In this document: positions 56,587 to 64,000 of the stretch, one piece after another
Position numbering within the stretch: the stretch's first letter is position 1
Layout of the letters: each line of letters starts with the position of its first letter
Source: Streptomyces antarcticus
Lineage (GTDB): Bacteria > Actinomycetota > Actinomycetes > Streptomycetales > Streptomycetaceae
Length of the DNA: 64,000 nucleotides
Direction: 5' to 3'
NCBI RefSeq assembly: GCF_026627255.1
Contig: NZ_JAPNLM010000002.1
Span: forward strand, 1-64,000
Notes under the pieces: model-generated
What the model was told of the DNA's origin: nothing
Seen by the model: the letters and a program-made list of their open reading frames with translations, nothing else
Databases searched by the model: none
Made by a program: the position numbers and the translations under genes

Positions 56587-57177
56587 ATGGCCAGGGCGAG
56601 GAGCGAGGAACGGCGCGAGGACATCGTCCGCGCGGCCGTCGAGGTGATCGCGGAGCGCGGCTACCGGGGCGCGTCCCTGGCCTCGGTGGCCGAGCGCGTG
56701 GGCCTGACCCAGCAGGGGCTGCTGCACTACTTCCCGACCAAGGACGCCCTGCTCGTCGCGGTGCTGGAGGAGCGCGACCGGTGGGACACCGGCGGTGGCT
56801 CGCGCGCCGCGGCCGGGACCTGGCGACTGGACCTGCTGGCGTCGCTGGTGGAGTACAACGCCATGCGCCCGGGCATCGTGCAGACCTTCTCGGCGCTGCT
56901 GGGCGAGAGCGTGACCGACGGGCACCCGGCGCGGGAGTTCTTCACCGAGCGCTACGCGCAGGTCCGCTCCGAGATGGCCGCGGTGCTGCGCGCCGAGTAC
57001 GGCGAGCGGCTCCCCTCGGGCCTGACCCCCGATCAGGTCGCGCCCCTGCTCACCGCGGTGATGGACGGCCTGCAGTACCAGTGGCTGCTGGCCCCGGAGT
57101 CGGTGGACATGCCCGCCGCGTTCCGCTCGTTCCTCACGCTGCTCAGCGGCCCGGAACCCGGCCGCCCGCCCGGCTGA
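56587..57177 (+). CDS. TetR family regulator
   Basis: 196 residues, ATG at 56587 after GAGGAGAGGG. HTH: REDIVRAAVEVIAERGYRGASLASVAERVGLTQQGLLHYFPTKDALLVAVLE. A C-terminal helical sensor half follows (TDGHPAREFFTERYAQVRSEMAAVL...). Its location back to back with the GH3 gene suggests it represses that gene and itself until a sugar or glycoside signal is present. Confidence 0.92.
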   Translation: MARARSEERREDIVRAAVEVIAERGYRGASLASVAERVGLTQQGLLHYFPTKDALLVAVLEERDRWDTGGGSRAAAGTWRLDLLASLVEYNAMRPGIVQTFSALLGESVTDGHPAREFFTERYAQVRSEMAAVLRAEYGERLPSGLTPDQVAPLLTAVMDGLQYQWLLAPESVDMPAAFRSFLTLLSGPEPGRPPG

Positions 57178-57616
57178 CCCGCGCGGCCCTACCGTCCCGG
57201 CGGTACGCCGAGCAGCGGATCGAGGGCCGGGCAGGACGGGCGGCGCGCGGGCGCCCGGCGTGGGCGCGGCCGCGCAGCCGGCCCGTCCAGGGCTCGGCGG
57301 GCGACCGGCGCCGGAGCAGCAGGCGGCGGCTGCTGCCCGCCGCCAGGTGGGCCCGGCACTCGTCCAGCAGCGGGTCCCCCGCCCCCGCGTCCTCCCGTAC
57401 CTGCTCCTCCAGCAGGCGGAACGGGCAGTCCGGGCCCGGCGGCAGGTGGGACCGCCTCCCCTCGGGCAGGGTGCCGTCGGCCGGTACGCCGACCCCCTGC
57501 GCGGGGTCCGTTCGGCGTCCGGCCGTACGCGTCCGGCCTTACGGCGGGCGGCCGTACGCGGGATCCGGGCCCGTGGCGCCGGCGCGCGGGCGGCGCCGGC
57601 GCGACGTGCGGCCCCG
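57178..57616. other. Gap with coding-like fragment but no complete gene
   Basis: 439 bases, extremely GC-rich. On the minus strand from about 57469 down, one frame reads DCPFRLLEEQVREDAGAG, then DPLLDECRAHLAAGSSRRLL with near-perfect GC third positions, but a stop lies upstream and no start codon precedes it. It may be a degraded gene or chance; no family is recognised. GCCGTACGC and related repeats fill the rest. Confidence 0.4.
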
Positions 57617-57952
57617 CTACGCCGAGTCGGGCAGGAGGTGCTTGGCGCCCCACTGCCCCAGCGCCTCCAGCGCGGCGTTCAGGTCCTGGCCGAGCGGCGT
57701 CAGCGAGTACTCCACGCGCGGCGGGACCTCGTCGTACACCTCGCGGTGGACGATGCCGTCGGTCTCCAGCTCGCGCAGCTGGGCGGCGAGCACCTTCTCC
57801 GACACCCCCGGGACCAGCCGCCGCAGTTCACCGAAGCGGCGCGGGCACTGCTCCAGCTCCCACAGGAGCGAGACCTTCCACTTGCCGTCGATCACGGACA
57901 TCGCCGCGGCGATCCCGCAGTGATCCGCGCCGGGCCTTCGCGTCACCGCCAT
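57617..57952 (-). CDS. HxlR family regulator
   Basis: 111 residues, ATG at 57952 with GGGAGGGG upstream. CGIAAAMSVIDGKWKVSLLWELEQCPRRFGELRRLVPGVSEKVLAAQLRELETDGIVHREVYDEVPPRVEYSLTP-type order, shown in short: Cys12 near the N-terminus, the winged helix LRRLVPGVSEKVLAAQL, and the wing VPPRVEYSLTPLG. HxlR proteins respond to aldehydes or quinones, some through that cysteine. It is divergent from an oxidoreductase gene and likely controls it through the site at 58003. Confidence 0.92.
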   Translation of the reverse strand: MAVTRRPGADHCGIAAAMSVIDGKWKVSLLWELEQCPRRFGELRRLVPGVSEKVLAAQLRELETDGIVHREVYDEVPPRVEYSLTPLGQDLNAALEALGQWGAKHLLPDSA

Positions 57953-58002
57953 CACGCACCCCTCCCACCTGCTCGCTCACCTCGGGGTAACCACCCACCC
58001 CA

Positions 58003-58014
58003 AAGTGCGTACTT
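58003..58014. promoter_or_regulatory. HxlR-type operator candidate
   Basis: AAGTGCGTACTT: arms AAGT/ACTT around GCGT, between the HxlR and oxidoreductase starts. It resembles the GTACTT-type half-sites seen near other HxlR/oxidoreductase pairs. Confidence 0.45.
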
Positions 58015-58048
58015 GAGCGTCTCACGGCCTGCCACCAGGCTAAACGTC

Positions 58049-58954
58049 ATGACCGACAACCACACGACGAAGCACCCGCTCACCCTGCTCGGCCTCGGCG
58101 ACATGGGTACCGCCCTCGCCCGCACCTGGCTCGCCGCCGGGCACCCCCTCACCGTCTGGAACCGCACCGCCGCCAAAGCCGAGGCCCTCGCCGCCGACGG
58201 CGCGACCGTCGCCGCCGACCCCGCCGGGGCGGTCGCCGCGAACGGCCTGGTCGTGCTCTGCCTGCTGGACGACGCCAGTATCGACTCCGTCCTGAAGGAC
58301 GTGGACCTCAGCGGCCGGGACCTGGTCAACCTCACCACCGGCACGCCCGCCGAGGGCCGCGCCCGGGCCGCATGGGCCGCGGAGCGCGGGGCCCGCTTCG
58401 TCGACGGCGGGATCATGGCGACCCCGACGATGATCGGTGTCCCCGACGCCGGGGGCTACGTCTTCTACAGCGGTTCGCGCGCCCTCTTCGACACCCACCG
58501 GACGGCCCTGGAGGTCCCGGCCGGCGCCCGCTTCGTCGGGGAGGACCCCGGACACGCCGCCCTTCACGACGTGGCGCTGCTGAGCGCGATGTACGGGATG
58601 TTCGCCGGTATCTCGCACGCCTACGCGCTGATCGAGGGCGAGGACATCGCCCCGAACGACCTGGCGCCGCTGCTGTCCGAGTGGCTGGGCGCGATGGGCT
58701 TCTTCGTCGGCAACGCCGGCGAGCGGCTCACCTCGCGGAACCTCACCACGGGGGTGGTGTCCAACCTGGCCATGCAGGTCGCGGCCAGCGGCACCCTGCT
58801 GCGCACCGCCGCGGAACAGGGCGTCAGCGCGGAGCTGATCGCCCCTTACCTGGAGCTGATGCGGCGCCGGCTGGACGCCGACCCGGCGGCCCACGGCGTG
58901 GAGGACACGGTCGGCGCCATCACCCTGCTGCGCTCCGGGCTCCGCACGCCCTAG
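58049..58954 (+). CDS. NAD(P)-binding beta-hydroxyacid dehydrogenase / imine reductase-like
   Basis: 301 residues. An N-terminal Rossmann motif LLGLGDMGTALARTWLAAGHPLTVWNRT binds NADPH, followed by LVNLTTGTPAEGRARAAWAAERGARFVDGGIMATP, the 6-phosphogluconate-dehydrogenase-like substrate motif. The helical C-terminal half resembles streptomycete imine reductases. Its substrate is unknown. A leaderless start is possible (CAGGCT seven bases before the ATG). Its stop overlaps the stop of the EI24 gene by four bases on the other strand. Confidence 0.87.
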   Translation: MTDNHTTKHPLTLLGLGDMGTALARTWLAAGHPLTVWNRTAAKAEALAADGATVAADPAGAVAANGLVVLCLLDDASIDSVLKDVDLSGRDLVNLTTGTPAEGRARAAWAAERGARFVDGGIMATPTMIGVPDAGGYVFYSGSRALFDTHRTALEVPAGARFVGEDPGHAALHDVALLSAMYGMFAGISHAYALIEGEDIAPNDLAPLLSEWLGAMGFFVGNAGERLTSRNLTTGVVSNLAMQVAASGTLLRTAAEQGVSAELIAPYLELMRRRLDADPAAHGVEDTVGAITLLRSGLRTP

Positions 58955-59799
58955 TAGACCGGCGGCGGCCCGAAGCCGGTCGCGGGGGCGGCGGGCGGCG
59001 TCGCCGGGGCGGCGGGCGGCGCCGGCTCACCGGCCGGCCCCTCCCCCGGGGCGTCCGCGCCGGACTCGCCCATCAGGTCGCGCGCCATCAGCGTGGCCCC
59101 GGCCACCGCTCCCGGCATGAGGAACACCGCGACGATCGGCACCAGGAAGGACAGCACCAGCGGCACGCCGAAGCCGAGCACCATCATCCGCCGCGCCCGG
59201 AGCATGACGAGCCGCTCCGCCAGGTCCACCTTGCGGCGCTGGAGGGCGACGGCGGTGAGTTCCTGGGTCAGGAAGTAGCCGGAGACGCAGAACCCGAGGA
59301 ACGGGACCACCGTCTGCCCGATGACCGGGACGAAGCCCAGGGCGAAGAGCAGGATGCCGTACAGCAGGACGCGGCCGAGCACCTTCACGCTGTCCCGGGC
59401 CGAGATCCACAGCTCCCGCCAGAGCGGGAGGCCGGACTCGGGCACGTCGCCGCCCTCGCTGCGGTCGACCTGCTCCGAGAGGGACTCGTAGAAGGGCTGG
59501 CCGATCAGCAGGGTCACGGCGGTGAAGGTGATGACCGCGAGGAAGAGGCCGAGGCAGAAGAACAGGCCGGACAGGAAGCCGCGGAAGAGTCCGGACCAGG
59601 GCGAGGTCCAGTCGTCGGCGAACGGCGTCGCCCACACCGTCAGGTCGTCGGCGCCGTAGGAGAGCCCGATCAGGGCCGCGGTGTAGAGGACGAGCGACAC
59701 CAGTCCGGGCAGCAGCCCGAAACCGAGCCACCTGCCGTGCCCGAAGACCCATCGCTGGCCGGCCAGCAGATACCGGAAACCCCCCGCAAGATCACGCAT
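58951..59799 (-). CDS. EI24/CysZ-like membrane protein
   Basis: 282 residues with four long hydrophobic segments: LGFGLLPGLVSLVLYTAALIGL, FFCLGLFLAVITFTAVTLLIG, VLLYGILLFALGFVPVIGQTVVPFLGFCVSGYF and VLGFGVPLVLSFLVPIVAVFLMPGAV. The IGQPFYE, PVIGQTVVPFLG and RRMMVLGFGVPL blocks are EI24/CysZ features. CysZ transports sulfate; many relatives have no assigned substrate. A Pro/Ala-rich tail of 45 residues is cytoplasmic. The leaderless start is supported by TAAACT seven bases upstream. Confidence 0.87.
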   Translation of the reverse strand: MRDLAGGFRYLLAGQRWVFGHGRWLGFGLLPGLVSLVLYTAALIGLSYGADDLTVWATPFADDWTSPWSGLFRGFLSGLFFCLGLFLAVITFTAVTLLIGQPFYESLSEQVDRSEGGDVPESGLPLWRELWISARDSVKVLGRVLLYGILLFALGFVPVIGQTVVPFLGFCVSGYFLTQELTAVALQRRKVDLAERLVMLRARRMMVLGFGVPLVLSFLVPIVAVFLMPGAVAGATLMARDLMGESGADAPGEGPAGEPAPPAAPATPPAAPATGFGPPPVY

Positions 59800-59806
59800 G
59801 GGGGTC

Positions 59807-59812
59807 AGTTTA
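59807..59812 (-). promoter_or_regulatory. -10 box of leaderless EI24 gene
   Basis: TAAACT on the minus strand, seven bases before the ATG at 59799; no ribosome binding site. Confidence 0.55.
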
Positions 59813-59817
59813 CGGCG

Positions 59818-59850
59818 AAGGCCGCACCCCCGTTCGGGGGTGCGGCCTTC
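59818..59850 (-). terminator. Terminator of ohr gene
   Basis: Fifteen-bp stem GAAGGCCGCACCCCC/GGGGGTGCGGCCTTC with loop GTTC, between the ohr stop and the EI24 promoter. Confidence 0.8.
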
Positions 59851-59907
59851 AGGCGTGCGTGCGCCGGTTCCGGCGTGCGCGGCGTGCGATCAGCGGGAGC
59901 CGCTGGA

Positions 59908-60330
59908 TCAGACGGCGAGCTCGACGGTGATGTTGCCGCGGGTCGCCTTGGAGTACGGGCAGACCTGGTGGGCCTTCTCGATGAGGTCCTTCGCGGTGGC
60001 GGCGTCCACGTTCGGGATCACGGCGGAGATCTTGACGATCAGGCCGAAGCCGTCGTCGTTCTTGCCGATGCCGACCTCGGCGGTGACGGTGGAACCGGAG
60101 ATGTCGGCGTTCTCGTTCTTCGCGACGACGCCCAGGGCGCCCTGGAAGCAGGCGCTGTAGCCGGCCGCGAAAAGCTGCTCCGGGTTGGTGCCGGCGCCGC
60201 TGCCGCCGAGCTCCTTCGGCGGGTTCACGACGACGTCGAGCTGGCCGTCGTTGGTGGCGACGCGGCCGTCACGGCCGTTCGCGGCGGTGGCGACAGCGGT
60301 GTACGCGACATCGGACTGCTGGATGGACAT
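59908..60330 (-). CDS. ohr: Organic hydroperoxide resistance protein (Ohr)
   Basis: 140 residues, ATG at 60330 with AGGAGG upstream. The two catalytic cysteines are in GYSACFQGAL and AHQVCPYSKAT; the conserved Arg and Glu lie in GRDGRVATNDGQLDV and NPEQLFAAG. Ohr reduces organic and fatty acid hydroperoxides with lipoylated proteins as electron donors. No OhrR gene is adjacent on this strand; the nearest MarR gene lies beyond the next gene. Confidence 0.95.
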   Translation of the reverse strand: MSIQQSDVAYTAVATAANGRDGRVATNDGQLDVVVNPPKELGGSGAGTNPEQLFAAGYSACFQGALGVVAKNENADISGSTVTAEVGIGKNDDGFGLIVKISAVIPNVDAATAKDLIEKAHQVCPYSKATRGNITVELAV

Positions 60331-60395
60331 GTAGGAAAATCCTCCTGGTGATCGTCGCGACTCGCGCCCACGGGCCGCGACGGTGTGGAGTGAGC

Positions 60396-61418
60396 CTAAC
60401 CGGTGAAAGAAACGATCATCTTTCCGGTGTTCTCTCCGCGCAGCATGCCGAGGAAGGCGGAGGTGGCGTTCTCGACGCCCTCGACGACCGTCTCGTCGTA
60501 GCGCAGCTCGCCCGAGGCCAGCCAGCCGGCCACGTCCTGGACGAACTGCTGCTGGAGTCCGGCGTGGTCCCCGACGAGGATGCCCTGGAGCCGCAGCCGC
60601 TTGCCGATGACCTGCATGAGGTTGCGCGGGCCGGGCGCGGCCTCGGTGTCGTTGTAGCCGGCGATCGCGCCGCACAGGGTGGCGCGGCCGTGCACCTTGA
60701 GGGAGGAGATCGCGGCTTCGAGGTGGTCGCCGCCGACGTTGTCGAAGTAGACGTCGATGCCCTCGGGGGCGGCGGCGCGCAGCTGCTCGCCGACCGGGCC
60801 GTTCTTGTAGTTGAAGGCGGCGTCGAAGCCGTACTTCTCCGTGAGGAGGGTCACCTTCTCGTCCGAGCCGGCGGAGCCGATCACCCGGGAGGCGCCCTTG
60901 ATCTTCGCGAACTGGCCGACGAGGCCGCCGACCGCGCCCGCGGCGCCGGAGACGAAGACGGCGTCGCCCTCCTTGAAGGAGGCGACCTCGAAGAGGCCCG
61001 CGTAGGCGGTGAGGCCCGGCATGCCGAGCACGCCGAGGTAGGCGGAGAGCGGGGCGAGGGCGGCGTCGACCTTGGTGGCGTGCTTCGCGTCGACGTCGGC
61101 GTACTCGCGCCAGCCCAGGTGGTGCAGGACGTGGTCGCCGACCGCGAAGCCCTCGGCGGCGGAGGCGACGACCTCGCCGACGGCGCCGCCCTGCATCGGC
61201 TCGTCGAGCTGGAAGGGCGGTACGTAGGACTTCACGTCGTTCATCCGGCCGCGCATGTACGGGTCCACCGACATGTGGAGGTTGCGCACGAGGATCCGGC
61301 CGGCCGCGGGCTCGGCGGACACAGGGACCTCGCGCAGGGCGAAGTCCTCGGCGACGGGCCAGCCCTGCGGGCGACGGACGAGGTGCCACTCACGGCTGAC
61401 GGCGGGGATCTCGGTCAT
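60396..61418 (-). CDS. NADP-dependent MDR oxidoreductase (leukotriene B4 dehydrogenase type)
   Basis: 340 residues, ATG at 61418 with AGGAGT upstream. An MDR protein without structural zinc: LHMSVDPYMRGRM, GGAVGEVVASAAEGFAVGDHV, VSGAAGAVGGLVGQFAKIKGASRVIGSAGS (nucleotide-binding), FDAAFNYKNG and DVYFDNVGGDHLEAAI. This is the prostaglandin/2-alkenal reductase branch that reduces the double bond of reactive enals. It is divergent from a MarR gene whose probable operator overlaps both promoters. Confidence 0.92.
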   Translation of the reverse strand: MTEIPAVSREWHLVRRPQGWPVAEDFALREVPVSAEPAAGRILVRNLHMSVDPYMRGRMNDVKSYVPPFQLDEPMQGGAVGEVVASAAEGFAVGDHVLHHLGWREYADVDAKHATKVDAALAPLSAYLGVLGMPGLTAYAGLFEVASFKEGDAVFVSGAAGAVGGLVGQFAKIKGASRVIGSAGSDEKVTLLTEKYGFDAAFNYKNGPVGEQLRAAAPEGIDVYFDNVGGDHLEAAISSLKVHGRATLCGAIAGYNDTEAAPGPRNLMQVIGKRLRLQGILVGDHAGLQQQFVQDVAGWLASGELRYDETVVEGVENATSAFLGMLRGENTGKMIVSFTG

Positions 61419-61448
61419 GGGGACTCCTGGGTGCGGAAGAAATGCTTT

Positions 61449-61488
61449 ACAACGTGAAACAACCATGCGCCTGGATATTTCATGTTGT
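61449..61488. promoter_or_regulatory. Putative MarR operator pair
   Basis: Inverted half-sites ACAACGTGAAA (61449-61459) and TTTCATGTTGT (61478-61488), 10 of 11 bases matching, in the gap between the MDR and MarR genes. The right site overlaps TTTCAT, a likely -35 box 17 bases before TACGCT. Confidence 0.5.
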
Positions 61489-61500
61489 CAAGTAAATGGG

Positions 61501-61506
61501 TACGCT
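61501..61506 (+). promoter_or_regulatory. -10 box of leaderless MarR gene
   Basis: TACGCT six bases before the ATG at 61513. Confidence 0.6.
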
Positions 61507-61512
61507 GGTTCC

Positions 61513-61935
61513 ATGCCCAGTCGTCGCGCAGACCCAGTGACCCTCGAGGTCGTCGAACTCATCGGCGATGTCGTGGCCCGCTACCACATGGAGTACGAGC
61601 ACGTGGCCGCAAGCCACCAGCTCACGGGCGCCCAGGCCCGGGTCCTGAACCTGCTGGCCCTGGAGCCGCTGCCGATGCGCCGGATCGCCCAGAAGCTGCG
61701 GTGCGAGCCTTCGAACGTGACCGGCATCGTCGACCGGCTGGAGAGCCGCGGCCTGGTCGAGCGCCGCCCGGACCCGGCGGACCGCCGGGTCAAGCTGGCC
61801 GCCCCCACCGAGGAGGGCCTCCAGACGGCCGACCGGCTGCGCGAGTCCCTCGACTTCGCGCGCGAACCCCTGGCGGGGCTGTCGTCGCAGGAACGGACGG
61901 CCCTGCGGGACCTGCTCAAGCGGATGCTGGGCTGA
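61513..61935 (+). CDS. MarR family regulator
   Basis: 140 residues. Winged helix: LTGAQARVLNLLALEPLPMRRIAQKLRCEPSNVTGIVDRLESRGLVERRPDPADRRVKLAAPTEEG, given in short as LPMRRIAQKLRCEPSNVTG for the recognition region and RRPDPADRRVKL for the wing. It probably represses the divergent MDR gene and itself through the inverted repeat upstream. One cysteine in the recognition helix region could serve for redox sensing. Confidence 0.92.
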   Translation: MPSRRADPVTLEVVELIGDVVARYHMEYEHVAASHQLTGAQARVLNLLALEPLPMRRIAQKLRCEPSNVTGIVDRLESRGLVERRPDPADRRVKLAAPTEEGLQTADRLRESLDFAREPLAGLSSQERTALRDLLKRMLG

Positions 61936-61944
61936 CGACCCGGC

Positions 61945-62784
61945 TCACCAGCAGGTGAAGTCCCACCATTCGCAGGGGCGCGGGGTCTTCGTCGGGGTGG
62001 GCAACGGGGTCCTCGTCGGCTTGGGCTTGGCCGACGCCGAGGGCTTCGGCGGCTTCGCGCTCCCGGAGGTGCTGGGCGACGGCTTCGCCGACGTTTCCGG
62101 CTTTACGGTGGCCCCCGCGTCGGGGGTCCCGGAGGACGGCCCCGTCGGGGCGGGCGCGGGCGCCGACGACGTCGGACCCGGCTTCGCCGCGCTCGCGGAG
62201 GACGCCGCGGGACCGGCCGTCTTCGTCCCCCCGCCGGCGGTCTTCCCCGAGGCGGTGGCCCGGCCCGGCGCACCGGACGGGGACGCCGCGGCGGGCGGCG
62301 CGCTCGGGTCGGGCACGGGCACGCCGGGCGCCGAGTCGTCGGTCAGCACCACGGTGGAGGCGCGGTCGCCGCGCTCCCCGTCGGTCGCCACGCGGACCGC
62401 CACGAGCGCGCCGCCGGTCGCGAGCAGCAGCCCGAGCCCGACGTTCAGCACGGTCCGGCGGCGCCTGCGGTGCGCGGAGCGGCGGCGTGCGCCGGGGCGG
62501 CGCTCGTTCGGCGCCGACAGGACGACGACGGAGTCGGCGTGGACGACGACGGAGTCGGCGTGGACGCCGCCGGAGTCCGCGTGGACGCCGCCGGGCACGT
62601 GCGGCCCGCCGTAACCCTGGGCGGGGGCGGGGGCCGGGGCCTGGCCTGCGGCGAAGGGGTCGGGGGCCCCCGGGGCGCCCGGCTGGACGGGGGCGGCGGG
62701 GACGAGGTATTCGGCCGGGGTTCCGCACCCGGCGCACGCCAGTGCGCCGTTGAGATGCCTCCGGCAGGCGTGGCAGTAGTTCAT
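61945..62784 (-). CDS. SCO2400-family zinc-ribbon membrane protein
   Basis: 279 residues. It starts MNYCHACRRHLNGALACAGCGTP, a zinc ribbon with two CxxC pairs, then a Pro/Ala linker with HADSVVV heptapeptide repeats. A basic patch (RRRSAHRRRRR) precedes one membrane helix (TVLNVGLGLLLATGGALVAVRVA), and a long Ser/Thr/Pro/Lys-rich region outside ends in CEWWDFTCW. The order cytoplasmic ribbon - TM - wall-spanning stalk matches the streptomycete SCO2400 family. A possible -10 box TAGCCT lies nine bases upstream. The function is unknown. Confidence 0.83.
   Translation of the reverse strand: MNYCHACRRHLNGALACAGCGTPAEYLVPAAPVQPGAPGAPDPFAAGQAPAPAPAQGYGGPHVPGGVHADSGGVHADSVVVHADSVVVLSAPNERRPGARRRSAHRRRRRTVLNVGLGLLLATGGALVAVRVATDGERGDRASTVVLTDDSAPGVPVPDPSAPPAAASPSGAPGRATASGKTAGGGTKTAGPAASSASAAKPGPTSSAPAPAPTGPSSGTPDAGATVKPETSAKPSPSTSGSAKPPKPSASAKPKPTRTPLPTPTKTPRPCEWWDFTCW
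62521..62592 (-). repeat. 21-bp tandem repeat in SCO2400-family gene
   Basis: Three units (62521-62541, 62542-62562, 62563-62583) and a partial fourth. The first two are identical and the third differs at a few bases. On the minus strand they encode HADSVVV- or HADSGGV-type heptads. Confidence 0.85.
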
Positions 62785-62862
62785 GGCGCCCGCAGGCTAT
62801 GCGGTCACCGGCCACATCCGTAACGCGGGAACGTAAGGATCCTGTGTGGAATCGTGGCCTCC

Positions 62863-63474
62863 ATGACAGCGACCCCGCCCGGACGCCCGGGGCCCTTCGG
62901 GCCGGAAGCCTTCCAGCTGGTGCTGTTGCGCCGGATGGCCGACTTCCAGCCCGACCTCGCCGACCGGGCCCGGCACCGGCTGGGCGCCTCGCTCGCGGAC
63001 CAGCGCGAGGCCAACAAGCGCTGGCAGGCCATGGTCCATCCCCCAGACTCCGTCCGGGGGGACCCCCAGTCCCGCTCGCGCGGAGCCCTGGCCCGGTACC
63101 GCTCGGTGCTGGGCCCGGCGGAGTCCGCCGAGCGGCGCAAGATCGGCGATCTGGAGTGCGAGGCCCTGCTGTGGCCGGTGCCGCTCTGGCCGGACCTGCG
63201 GTTCGAGGTGCTGGCCGCGCCGGACGGGGCGGTGTGGAACGAGTGGCTGGTCCGGGCCCCGGGCGCGGCCGGTCCCGTACTGGAGTCGGCGGACGACCTG
63301 CTGCCCTGGTCGGCGACGGTGGACGAGGTGGCGCGCGCCTTCGCGCCGGTGCGGCCGATGGAGGGCACCGCGCCGACCCGCTGGCGCCTCGCGTTCACCG
63401 CCGGGGGTCGGCCCTGCGTGGCGGAGTTCACGTACGGCCTGCTCCAGCGGGTCGGGTTCGCCGGCACCCCCTGA
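62863..63474 (+). CDS. Conserved hypothetical protein
   Basis: 203 residues from an ATG at 62863; a GTG three codons earlier is an alternative and neither has a clear ribosome site. No known domain is recognised. Charged helical N-terminal half (LVLLRRMADFQPDLADRARHRLG, DQREANKRWQAMVH), then a mixed beta part (LWPVPLWPDLRFEVLAAPDGAVWNEWLVRAPG) ending AFTAGGRPCVAEFTYGLLQRVGFAGTP. It is soluble, without a signal peptide. It is divergent from the SCO2400-family gene, a neighbour that seems conserved in streptomycetes. Confidence 0.7.
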   Translation: MTATPPGRPGPFGPEAFQLVLLRRMADFQPDLADRARHRLGASLADQREANKRWQAMVHPPDSVRGDPQSRSRGALARYRSVLGPAESAERRKIGDLECEALLWPVPLWPDLRFEVLAAPDGAVWNEWLVRAPGAAGPVLESADDLLPWSATVDEVARAFAPVRPMEGTAPTRWRLAFTAGGRPCVAEFTYGLLQRVGFAGTP

Positions 63475-63487
63475 AGGTGCCCTGGGC

Positions 63488-64000
63488 CTAGGAGGCGAGG
63501 AAGGCCCGTACGCCCGCCGAGGTCGCGTCGTCGCCCAGCAGGTCGTTGTGCTCGATGCAGCCGACCCGCGTGTTCGCGGCCCCGGTGAGCGGAACGCTGT
63601 CGTCCGGGTTGACGACCTCGTCGCACGGGGACCAGAACGTCGCGTACTTCACCGCGCCCGGGGTCTCGTCCCCGGCGTTCAGGTTCTTCACCACGTACGA
63701 GCCGGGCGTCATGTCCCGGCAGGCCTGGTCCCACAGGGCGCAGGCCCAGGCGGTGGAGGTGCCGCGGTTGGGGCCGGCCAGCGAGACCCAGTGGTCGACG
63801 GTGGTGGCGCCGCCGCCGAACTTCACGTACCAGCGGCTCACCAGCGAGCCGAAGGAGTGCGCGACGACGTCGACGCGGGCGGCGCCGGTCTGCCGGCGGA
63901 CCTCGTCGACGTACGCGCCGAGCCGGCCGGCGAGGACCTCGTTGACGGACCGGTGCGTGTCGTAACCCCACGAGAAGAGCTCCGAGTCGGCGTACCCGGC
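63488..64000 (-). CDS. Secreted class 2 triacylglycerol lipase (5' end outside window)
   Basis: The C-terminal 170 residues are visible; the start lies beyond the right edge. The nucleophile elbow is AHSFGSL, the Ala variant of GxSxG found in Streptomyces class 2 lipases. The catalytic Asp is in FWSPCDEVVNPDDSV and the His in VGCIEHNDLL. The cysteine pairs CALWDQAC and SPCDE/VGCIE point to disulfides, as expected of an exported esterase. The part before the elbow (LFSWGYDTHRSVNEVLAGRL) also fits the family. Confidence 0.87.
   Translation of the reverse strand, partial: AGYADSELFSWGYDTHRSVNEVLAGRLGAYVDEVRRQTGAARVDVVAHSFGSLVSRWYVKFGGGATTVDHWVSLAGPNRGTSTAWACALWDQACRDMTPGSYVVKNLNAGDETPGAVKYATFWSPCDEVVNPDDSVPLTGAANTRVGCIEHNDLLGDDATSAGVRAFLAS

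Overview
This window is chromosomal DNA of an actinobacterium and almost certainly a Streptomyces. GC content is very high, third codon positions are nearly all G or C, and GTG starts are frequent. The gene content is also typical: a PucR-type regulator in front of fabD-fabH-acpP-fabF, the SCO2400-type zinc-ribbon protein, DUF2277, DUF3052, DUF3145 and DUF4429 proteins, duplicated TerD proteins, and a 24-residue bL37 ribosomal protein. From memory, the fab and ter part follows the gene order around SCO2360-SCO2401 of S. coelicolor. No computed search was available, so all family calls rest on motifs and recall.

Layout. 1-2.7 kb: the end of an ECF-type vitamin or metal transporter (ATPase and S component), then a small secreted lytic transglycosylase. 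2.9-7.8 kb: a thiolase and a CYP125-like P450 on divergent strands with a KstR-like operator between them, then a GT87-PAP2 membrane fusion protein. 8.0-13.4 kb: a MhuD-like heme oxygenase, a SnoaL-like protein, an acetyltransferase, an MFS exporter with a winged-helix tail, a peptidoglycan-binding protein and a HAD phosphatase. 13.4-14.3 kb: a gene-poor interval with repeats, a probable Tn3-type transposase remnant and a strong terminator. 14.3-23.5 kb: secreted nuclease, PhoD phosphatase, DedA protein, small conserved proteins, bL37, a NERD protein, tRNA-Val(UAC), a coiled-coil protein, DUF4383 and FmdB.

24.1-33.3 kb is the most unusual block, a Ter stress-response locus. A leftward operon of four genes, each joined to the next by a 4-bp stop/start overlap, encodes a CitE-like lyase, a large PRTase-TRSP-StiP-PELOTA polypeptide, a HAD phosphatase and an O-methyltransferase. 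It lies back to back with a TerD gene and is followed by a TerA-like gene, a TerC/DUF475 membrane protein and two TerD paralogues. Comparative genomics has proposed that such modules make a nucleoside-like metabolite linked to metal and stress sensing.

33.4-47 kb: AhpE peroxiredoxin, DUF3052, aceE, a potassium channel, an I36-type inhibitor, a drug exporter with its TetR regulator, and several enzymes. Two of these enzymes flank a MerR operator. 47.1-52.6 kb: the fatty acid synthase type II operon with its activator gene, then DUF3145. 52.9-64 kb: a GDSL lipoprotein, a GH3 glucosidase with a TetR regulator, an HxlR/oxidoreductase pair, EI24, Ohr, a quinone-oxidoreductase-type MDR enzyme with a divergent MarR gene, the SCO2400 family protein, and the end of a secreted class 2 lipase that continues past the window.

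A recurring feature is the apparently leaderless gene: a TANNNT -10 box six or seven bases before the start codon and no Shine-Dalgarno sequence. At least nine genes show it clearly.
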